DNA of 7,088 nucleotides. Source: Burkholderiaceae bacterium (GTDB lineage: Bacteria; Pseudomonadota; Gammaproteobacteria; Burkholderiales; Burkholderiaceae). A program made the translations under genes and the position numbers. The stretch covers positions 1 through 7,088 of the forward strand of contig JALREG010000280.1 of NCBI GenBank assembly GCA_023253905.1. The letters run 5' to 3'. The notes under the pieces are model-generated. The model did no database searches. It had not been told where the DNA came from and saw nothing but the letters and a program-made list of their open reading frames with translations. Of this stretch, positions 1-5,609 are shown piece by piece (within the stretch, counting starts at the first letter, position 1; each line of letters starts with the position of its first letter).

Positions 1-1691
1 AAGGCCCGCTGATGGACGGCATGAATGTGGTGGGCGACCTGTTTGGCGCCGGAAAAATGTTTTTGCCGCAGGTGGTGAAGTCGGCGCGCGTGATGAAACA
101 GGCGGTTGCGCACCTGGTGCCTTTCATCGAAGAGGAAAAGCGTGCGCAGCAGGCGGCGGGCGCCGATGTGAGCTCGCGCGGCCGGATCGTGATCGCTACG
201 GTGAAGGGCGATGTGCACGACATCGGCAAGAACATCGTGACCGTGGTGCTTCAGTGCAATAACTTTGAAGTGATCAACATGGGCGTGATGGTGCCCTGTT
301 CGGAAATCCTCGCGCGCGCCCGCGTGGAGGGGGCCGACATCATCGGGCTCTCAGGCCTGATCACGCCATCGCTTGAGGAGATGTCGATCGTTGCCTCCGA
401 GATGGAGCGCGATGACTATTTCCGCATGAGAAAGATTCCGCTCCTCATCGGCGGGGCGACCACCTCGCGGGTGCATACCGCGGTCCGGATTGCGCCGCGC
501 TACAGCGGCCCGGTGGTGTATGTGCCCGATGCGTCGCGTTCGGTACCGGTTGCGCAGAGTCTGGTCTCTCCCGATTCGCGCGAGAAATTCATCGCCGATC
601 TGTTGGCCGATTACGAACGTGTGCGCGCCCAGCATGCCGGACGAAAGGGCCCCGAATGGATCACGCTCGCCGAGGCGCGCGCACGCCGCACCCCGGTTCA
701 GTGGGCGATGCAGGCGGACGACCATCCCGGCGAAGGCCCCCATCCGATGGCGCACTATCATCCGCCCCGGCCGAAATTTATTGGCCGTCGGCTGTTTCGC
801 AACTATGACCTCGCCGAGATTGCGCAATACATCGATTGGCAGCCGTTCTTTCAGACCTGGGATCTGGCGGGCGCCTTTCCGGCCATCCTGAATGATGAGA
901 TCGTGGGCGAGTCGGCGCGCCGGGTGTTCTCCGATGGTAAGGCGATGCTGCGCCGGGTGATCGACGGGCGCTGGCTCACGGCCAATGCGGTGGTGGCGTT
1001 TCTGCCGGCCAACAGCGTGAACGACGACGACATCGAGGTCTACACCGACGACTCACGCACCGAGGTTGCGTTCGTGTGGCGCAACCTCCGTCAGCAGACG
1101 GCCAAGCGCGAGGGCGTGGCCAACAAGTGCCTCGCCGACTTCATCGCGCCGCGCACGCTCGATGGCCGGCCCTCGGGCATCGCCGACTACATCGGCATGT
1201 TTGCCGTCACGGCTGGCCTCGGGGTCGAGAAGAAGGAGGCTGAATTTGCAGCGCTCCTCGATGACTACTCATCGATCATGCTGAAGGCGATTGCTGACCG
1301 GATGGCCGAGGCGTTTGCCGAATGCCTGCATCGGCGGGTACGCACCGACCTCTGGGGCTATGCGCCCGATGAGGCGCTCGATTCGCAGGCCCTGATCGAC
1401 GAGCGGTATGTGGGCATCCGGCCCGCGCCGGGCTACCCGGCCTGCCCCGAGCACACGGTCAAGGGTGAACTGTTCGAGGTGTTGGGCTGCGACGATATCG
1501 GTATCACGCTTACCGAGAGCTTTGCGATGGCGCCTGCCGCCAGCGTCTGCGGCTTTTATCTCTCGCACCCGCAGTCGGAATATTTTAACGTGGGTCCGAT
1601 TGACGATGATCAGGTTGCCGATCTCGCGCGGCGAAGCGGCCGCGAGCGTTCGGATCTGGAGCGGGCGCTTGCGCCGGTGCTGGGGCGCTGA
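1..1691 (+). CDS. metH: Methionine synthase, cobalamin-dependent, C-terminal half (5' partial)
   Basis: Transfers methyl from 5-methyltetrahydrofolate via cobalamin to homocysteine, giving methionine in the cytosol. The reading frame (codons from base 3) is already open at the window start with [15 protein letters not shown], which lies inside the family, so the homocysteine and folate domains are upstream of the window. Counting from the Met at base 12: the helical cap region is at about 1-45; the B12 domain at about 55-210 has D67-x-H69-x-x-G (lower axial His ligand), S114 and S120 in GLSGLITPS, and GGATTS at 148-152. These match E. coli D757, H759, S804 and S810 at a constant offset of 690. 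The AdoMet reactivation domain at about 255-559 has YIDWQPFF (D275) and [12 protein letters not shown] (R470, Y475), the AdoMet-binding loop. About 562 of roughly 1230 residues are present. The C-terminus is of normal length and nothing looks broken. It converges on the benE-like gene 9 bp downstream. Confidence 0.97.
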   Translation, partial: GPLMDGMNVVGDLFGAGKMFLPQVVKSARVMKQAVAHLVPFIEEEKRAQQAAGADVSSRGRIVIATVKGDVHDIGKNIVTVVLQCNNFEVINMGVMVPCSEILARARVEGADIIGLSGLITPSLEEMSIVASEMERDDYFRMRKIPLLIGGATTSRVHTAVRIAPRYSGPVVYVPDASRSVPVAQSLVSPDSREKFIADLLADYERVRAQHAGRKGPEWITLAEARARRTPVQWAMQADDHPGEGPHPMAHYHPPRPKFIGRRLFRNYDLAEIAQYIDWQPFFQTWDLAGAFPAILNDEIVGESARRVFSDGKAMLRRVIDGRWLTANAVVAFLPANSVNDDDIEVYTDDSRTEVAFVWRNLRQQTAKREGVANKCLADFIAPRTLDGRPSGIADYIGMFAVTAGLGVEKKEAEFAALLDDYSSIMLKAIADRMAEAFAECLHRRVRTDLWGYAPDEALDSQALIDERYVGIRPAPGYPACPEHTVKGELFEVLGCDDIGITLTESFAMAPAASVCGFYLSHPQSEYFNVGPIDDDQVADLARRSGRERSDLERALAPVLGR

Positions 1692-1700
1692 GCCCCCGAC

Positions 1701-2945
1701 CTACCGGCCGGCCCCGCCTGCCCGCGCTTTGAAGTCGCCGCGCTCGAGAAGCCACGCGCCGGCAAAGCCAAATACGAGGCCCCAGAACGGCGCGCCGATG
1801 CCCGCAATTGGCTGATTGGCCACGGTGACCAGAAAAGCGATCAGCGCACCGAGCGAAAATCGCTCACGAAAGGAAATCTGAAACGCGGTCTGTAATACCC
1901 GCAGCATGGCAAGACCCGCGAGTGCGGCGATGAACGCAGGCGGTGTGGCGAGCAGGAGCCGGGTGAACCCCGGTGCGAGCGCCCCGAAGGCAAGCGACAA
2001 GAGCCCCACGAAAATGCCTGCGGTGTAGTGCCGGTGACGTTCGCCCGAGCTTGAGATCAGCGCGTTGGTGGGGCCGGTGAGGCAGGTGGAGACGGTACCG
2101 ATCAGAGCGGTGATGCACGACCAGACGCCACAGCCGAGCGTGACCGCATTGACTGGTGCGCGGTGCCCAGCGGGCTCAAGCACCGCAAAGCCCTGACCGT
2201 TCTGAACGATCAGCACGGTGATCGCAAGCGGCACCACCAGCTCGAAGGCTGCGGCAGCCGACCATTCGGGGCGCTGGAAAACGGGACGTGCGAGCTCGAA
2301 TGCGCTTGCGAGGCCAGTTCCGGGGCTGCCTGCGAGGGCGACGGCGATCGTACCCACCGCGAGCGCTGCAATCACCGGGGGCGCGCGCCGGCCAAGCGCT
2401 GGCCACACCGATGCCGCGATGAACGCGAGCACCATCGGCGCAGCAATCGCAGGCGACTCGTGCATCGCGCGCACCAGGTCGAGTCCGAAGCGCAGGAACA
2501 CGCCGGCGACCATGCCCATCACGATCGGCATGGGGACCGCCGCCATCAGCCGCTTGATCCAGCCGGTAAAGGCGAGCGCGATCATGAGCAGGCCAGTGAG
2601 AAGGAACGCGCCCACCACCTCGGCAAAGCGCAGATGCTCAAGCGCCTGGCCGACCAGAACCGTGCCCGGAATCGTCCAGAAGAAAACAAGCGGCTGCCGC
2701 CAGCGCCAGCAAAAGAGGATGGAGAGAATGCCGTTGACGAAAAAACTCCCGAACAGCCACGATGCGAGCTCTGCCTCGGTCAGCCCGCCCCGCGAGCCCA
2801 CCGACAAAATGATCGCCACGGGCCCGCTTGCCGCAAAGATGAAACCGATCAGGCCGTTGGCGGCATAGACGGTGCCGAAGTCACGCCAGATCTCGCGAAA
2901 ACCGGCGGGGGCCTGGTCGGGTTGCTCGAAGCGGCCGGCGCTCAT
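1701..2945 (-). CDS. benE: BenE-family benzoate/carboxylate:H+ symporter
   Basis: Inner-membrane permease of 414 aa. Family members import benzoate with protons; the substrate of this one is inferred only. It is hydrophobic throughout, with about 11-12 membrane segments after a short polar N-terminus. Motifs shared with E. coli YdcO/BenE, from memory: TIPGTVLV at 91-98 (YdcO STPGAALL), VPMPIVMGMVAGVFLRFGL at 137-155, QNGQGFAVLEPAGHRAPV at 248-265, TGPTNALI at 290-297, LIAFLVTVANQPIAGIGAPFWGL at 368-390. The ATG at 2945 is chosen because it starts just before the conserved part and overlaps the stop of the CoA-transferase gene as ATGA (2942-2945), a sign of translational coupling. The frame is open further upstream, but that Arg/Pro/Gly-rich stretch is the transferase gene read out of frame. 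The pairing with a CoA-transferase suggests import of an organic acid that is then activated to a CoA ester. The family call is firm; benzoate as substrate is not. Confidence 0.88.
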   Translation of the reverse strand: MSAGRFEQPDQAPAGFREIWRDFGTVYAANGLIGFIFAASGPVAIILSVGSRGGLTEAELASWLFGSFFVNGILSILFCWRWRQPLVFFWTIPGTVLVGQALEHLRFAEVVGAFLLTGLLMIALAFTGWIKRLMAAVPMPIVMGMVAGVFLRFGLDLVRAMHESPAIAAPMVLAFIAASVWPALGRRAPPVIAALAVGTIAVALAGSPGTGLASAFELARPVFQRPEWSAAAAFELVVPLAITVLIVQNGQGFAVLEPAGHRAPVNAVTLGCGVWSCITALIGTVSTCLTGPTNALISSSGERHRHYTAGIFVGLLSLAFGALAPGFTRLLLATPPAFIAALAGLAMLRVLQTAFQISFRERFSLGALIAFLVTVANQPIAGIGAPFWGLVFGFAGAWLLERGDFKARAGGAGR

Positions 2946-4588
2946 CGCGCAGCCACCCGAGGCTGCTCCGGGGGTAGGGGGCGGTTTTCCAGCACCATCG
3001 GGCCGTCCTGAAACACCCGGGCATCCATCAGGCAAAGCGAGGGCGCAACCGCAACCCCGGGGGGCAGCTGGGCCAGCACATCGCGCTCGACGTCCAGCCC
3101 GGGCGCGACCTCGCACAAAGTGAGCCGCCCCGCCTGCAGCCGAAAGACCGCACGCTCGGTCACATAGGTGGCACGAATCGCCTGACGCGAGGCGTACTCG
3201 CCGTTAAAGCAGAGGAGGCCTACCTGCGGCACCAGCTTCCTCCAGCGCCCCTCGCGTTCGATCCTCAGATTCCCGTTGTCCATCATCAGCTGCAGCCCCC
3301 CTGAGGTGAGGGTACCCATGAAGACCAGCTCACGCGTGGATTGCGTGATGTTGATGAAACCGCCCACCCCGGCAATCCGTCGCCAGGGACCGACGCCAAA
3401 CAGACCGACGTTCACATTGCCGTGTGGATCGGCTTCGGCCATGCCAAGAAACGCCATGTCGAGGCCGCCACCGTCGTAGAAGTCGAACTGTGCGGGTTCA
3501 TCGACGATCGCCTGTGGGTGCTCGGCTGCGCCGAAGGACAGACCATCAGCCGGGGTGCCGCCGATTGGGCCCGATTCCACGGTGAGCACAATCCCCGGGA
3601 TACCCGCCTCGCGCGACAGCGCGCCCACGCCCGCGGGCATGCCGACGCCCAGGTTCACGGTACGTGGCCGAACGGCGGCGAGTTCAAGGAGCGCCCGCCG
3701 CTGAATGATGCGTCGCGGATCGACGGTTCGTGGCCCTGCTGGCGGGGTCGCCGGCCCGGATGAGCCCAAGCCCGCGCGCGCGGGCGTCGTCGTCTGGCGC
3801 GGGATGAGTCCGGTATAGGCGGGATTGAAGTATTCGCCAAAGGTCATGGAGTGATGATGGGGATGCTCACCCACCACCACCACATAGTCGACCAGGATGC
3901 CGGGCACGCAGACGGCGCGCGCCTGCGGATGGGCGCCCACCAGACGTTTGACCTGCGCGATCACCATCCCGCCGCTATTGCGCGCGGCCTGCGCGATGGC
4001 GAGGAGCTCATGGTGAAAAGGCTCGTGCTCGGCGCTCAGGTTGCCCAGCGCATCAGCGGTGGTGGCGCGAATGAGCGCGCAGTCGATCGGGAGGGGCTTA
4101 TAGCGCAGGTATTCCTCGCCCGCGATCGTGATGAGCTCCACCAGCTCCTCGCTACAACGCTGATTGAGCTTGCCGCCCCCATGCCGGGGGTCCACGAAGG
4201 TGTGCAGGCCGATGGGCGTGATCACGCCAGGCTTGCGTCCCGCAATGGCGCGATAGAGCTGTGAGATGACGCCCTGCGGCAGGTTGTAGGCCTCGGTGCC
4301 TTCCTCAAGGGCGAGTTGCGCCAGTCCGGGCGCCGATCGCCAGTGCCCGCCAATCACGCGGCGGGTGAGCCCTCGGTGGCAGAAGTGATTGACGCCGCGG
4401 GTTGCCCGGTCGCCCTGGCCGGCCGAGTAGATGAGGGTGAGGTCGCGCGGCGCCTGGTCACGCAGGAATCGCCGTTCGATCGCTTCGGTGATCGCTTCAG
4501 CGTGTCCTGCCCCGAGAAAACCCGCGCTCGCGACAGTCGAGCCGCATTCGATAAGTGCAGCCGCGTCGTCGGCACTGATGAGCTTCAA
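2942..4588 (-). CDS. Acyl-CoA:acetate/3-ketoacid CoA-transferase, fused alpha-beta (YdiF type)
   Basis: Cytosolic class I CoA-transferase of 548 aa that moves CoA between carboxylates through a glutamyl-CoA thioester. The alpha part spans about 1-260, with GAGHAEAI near 26-33, GDRATRGVNHF at 59-69, a YNLPQGV stretch at 101-107 and FVDPRHGGGKLN at 131-142. A Pro/Thr/Gly-rich linker covers about 262-290. The beta part spans about 291-548, with LGVGMPAGVG, the catalytic glutamate E338 in TVESGPIGG, and QFDFYDGGGLDMAFLG at 367-382. The order and spacing match E. coli YdiF (E333, 531 aa, from memory), so it is complete. The TTG start at 4588 gives MKLISADDAAAL, as the family begins, and has a G6 run (4595-4600) 6 nt upstream as ribosome site. 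It follows the DUF1840 stop by 1 nt and overlaps the permease start. No in-frame ATG fits: the next Met is near residue 208. Acceptor acid unknown; short-chain acyl-CoA is usual for YdiF. Confidence 0.93.
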   Translation of the reverse strand: MKLISADDAAALIECGSTVASAGFLGAGHAEAITEAIERRFLRDQAPRDLTLIYSAGQGDRATRGVNHFCHRGLTRRVIGGHWRSAPGLAQLALEEGTEAYNLPQGVISQLYRAIAGRKPGVITPIGLHTFVDPRHGGGKLNQRCSEELVELITIAGEEYLRYKPLPIDCALIRATTADALGNLSAEHEPFHHELLAIAQAARNSGGMVIAQVKRLVGAHPQARAVCVPGILVDYVVVVGEHPHHHSMTFGEYFNPAYTGLIPRQTTTPARAGLGSSGPATPPAGPRTVDPRRIIQRRALLELAAVRPRTVNLGVGMPAGVGALSREAGIPGIVLTVESGPIGGTPADGLSFGAAEHPQAIVDEPAQFDFYDGGGLDMAFLGMAEADPHGNVNVGLFGVGPWRRIAGVGGFINITQSTRELVFMGTLTSGGLQLMMDNGNLRIEREGRWRKLVPQVGLLCFNGEYASRQAIRATYVTERAVFRLQAGRLTLCEVAPGLDVERDVLAQLPPGVAVAPSLCLMDARVFQDGPMVLENRPLPPEQPRVAAR

Positions 4589-4600
4589 CTCAGACCCCCC
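4589..4600 (-). promoter_or_regulatory. Ribosome binding site deciding the TTG start of the CoA-transferase
   Basis: Read on the minus strand this is GGGGGGTCTGAG followed directly by TTG at 4588. The G-run lies inside the last Trp-Gly-Val codons of the DUF1840 gene, and the TGA of that gene sits between it and the TTG. The 6-nt gap is suitable for a purine-rich Shine-Dalgarno-like element. No ATG or GTG lies near the point where family homology starts, which favours TTG. Confidence 0.6.
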
Positions 4601-4964
4601 AGGTGACGTCGCGCTTGCCGGCCAGTGCCCGCTCGAACATTTCGATGAGCGGTTGAGCCCGGGCTTCGAGCGAGATCGCCGCACCGGGGCCGGCTTCTTC
4701 GGCGTCGTGCCCGCCGCCCGCGGCGGGCTTTGGCAGCGCACCGGCAGCCCGCTCGCCCGCGTGCGCGGCCTCGCGTGCCGCCGCGCGTGCGCGCTGCTCG
4801 TCGGCGATCGCTGCCCGCAGTCGAGCGATCGCTTCAGGGAGCTGCTCGACCGTGATGATGCCCTGGGGTCCGGTGGGCTTACCGAGGATGCCAAGCATCC
4901 GGTCGGCCACCTGTCCCATCATTACGATGCTGCCCGTGGCGCGCGAACGGAATTCGTAGATCAT
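4590..4964 (-). CDS. DUF1840 domain-containing protein
   Basis: Small cytosolic protein of 124 aa with no signal peptide or membrane segment. The N-terminal block MIYEFRSRATGSIVMM, followed by VADRMLGILGK and GPQGIITVEQLPEAIARL (to about residue 49), and the C-terminal block AQPLIEMFERAL...DVTWGV are the two conserved ends of DUF1840, a betaproteobacterial family without a known function. The middle (about 52-98) is an Ala/Arg/Glu then Gly/Pro-rich stretch that looks like a helical, partly disordered linker. The ATG at 4964 is preceded by GGGAG at an 8-nt gap and starts exactly at the conserved MIYEF. An ATG 39 nt further upstream is possible but would add 13 non-conserved residues. It is the first gene of the operon with the CoA-transferase and the BenE-like permease, 1 nt before the transferase start. 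Its role there is not known; a regulatory or accessory part is conceivable but only a guess. Confidence 0.85.
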   Translation of the reverse strand: MIYEFRSRATGSIVMMGQVADRMLGILGKPTGPQGIITVEQLPEAIARLRAAIADEQRARAAAREAAHAGERAAGALPKPAAGGGHDAEEAGPGAAISLEARAQPLIEMFERALAGKRDVTWGV

Positions 4965-5009
4965 GGTCCTGACTCCCTGGATGATGGAACAGCTTGGTAC
5001 CATTATCCG
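4965..5009. promoter_or_regulatory. Divergent intergenic region with a candidate -10 box on the minus strand
   Basis: These 45 bp separate the DUF1840 start (minus strand) from the lipoprotein start (plus strand) and are the only non-coding stretch of note in the window. On the minus strand GATAAT (5007 to 5002) is a 5-of-6 match to the -10 consensus and would give a leader of about 30 nt before the ATG at 4964. No good TTGACA-like box lies 16-18 nt upstream of it. GGGAG, the ribosome site of the DUF1840 gene, also lies here. On the plus strand I see neither a clear promoter nor a strong ribosome site, so the rightward promoter may lie inside the DUF1840 gene. Confidence 0.3.
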
Positions 5010-5609
5010 ATGAGTCTGCCGTCCAGCATGTTCCGGCGCATCGCCGGTCGCCGACGAGCGATCCGCGGTCTGTTAGGTTGGTTGGCACTGGCTGGCCTCT
5101 TGGCCGCGTGTTCGCCCGAATTCAACTGGCGTGAAACCCGAAGCCTCGAACAGGGCTTTTCGGTGCTTTTGCCCGGACGCCCCGCGTCCATGAGCCGGGA
5201 GATCGATCTCGACGGTCTTAAGGTCGACATGACCATGACCGGCGCGCGCGTGGACCGCGCCTTGTTCACGGTCGGCGTGGTGCGGCTCGAGGCCGCCCCC
5301 GATATGGCGGCCACCCATGCGAAGGCGCTGTCGGCCATGCGGGTGGCGATGCTGCGTAACCTGGGCGCCGAGCCACAGCCTGGCGTTCCGATCCCAGTGG
5401 GGCTGTTCGACCTTTCCGGCACCTCAAAGGGTGCGGTGGATGCCATCGCGGTGGAAGCGCGCGGCCAGTTGACGGGCGAGCCGGTGGTCATGCAGGCGGT
5501 GTTCGTTTCGTATCGGGAGCAGCTCTGGCAGGCGGTGGCGATCGTGGCGCCCGCCCAGGCGCAGCAGGCGCGCACCATGCTCGATTCATTCCGGTTGCTG
5601 GTCCCATGA
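5010..5609 (+). CDS. Small lipoprotein of unrecognised family, coupled to an MFS permease
   Basis: A 199-aa protein with a lipoprotein signal: basic n-region (RRIAGRRRAIRG, 9-20), hydrophobic core GLLGWLALAGL, and lipobox L31-A-A-C34, so it should be lipidated at C34 and anchored in the cell envelope. The mature part is about 165 aa, soluble and cysteine-poor. It has the pattern GFSVLLPGRPASMSREI near the start and MLDSFRLLVP at the end, the outline of a small alpha/beta periplasmic domain seen in several uncharacterised lipoproteins. I cannot name the family or a function. The ATG at 5010 is chosen because it precedes the signal peptide; the Met at residue 7 (5028) would also leave a working signal, and neither has a strong ribosome site. 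The stop overlaps the MFS start as ATGA (5606-5609), so the two are probably translated together. Confidence 0.8.
   Translation: MSLPSSMFRRIAGRRRAIRGLLGWLALAGLLAACSPEFNWRETRSLEQGFSVLLPGRPASMSREIDLDGLKVDMTMTGARVDRALFTVGVVRLEAAPDMAATHAKALSAMRVAMLRNLGAEPQPGVPIPVGLFDLSGTSKGAVDAIAVEARGQLTGEPVVMQAVFVSYREQLWQAVAIVAPAQAQQARTMLDSFRLLVP

Noticed and set aside
1682..1696. GGGGC-GCTGA-GCCCC hairpin as a rho-independent terminator of metH
   Set aside because: The stem is only 5 bp, overlaps the stop codon and has no following T tract.
2163..3011. Long plus-strand open frame (282 codons) opposite the permease and transferase
   Set aside because: Its product is highly charged and His/Arg-rich without any domain, typical of the antisense frame of a GC-rich membrane-protein gene.
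2946..3116. A 57-residue N-terminal extension of the BenE-like permease
   Set aside because: It is Arg/Gly/Pro-rich, lies wholly inside the CoA-transferase gene in another frame and has no family resemblance. The ATG at 2945 with its ATGA overlap is the better start.
4476..4501. Short direct repeat GATCGCTTC
   Set aside because: It encodes the repeated EAI residues (EAITEAIE) of the CoA-transferase; no sign of a separate element.
4803..4832. Two nearby GCGATCGC palindromes, like the HIP1 repeat
   Set aside because: They lie inside the DUF1840 coding sequence, and related GATCG strings are only scattered elsewhere; expected in a GC-rich genome.
4589..4894. A 102-residue N-terminal extension of the CoA-transferase from an ATG at 4894
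   Set aside because: Ser/Arg/Pro-rich out-of-frame reading of the DUF1840 gene; family homology starts at KLISADD directly after the TTG at 4588.
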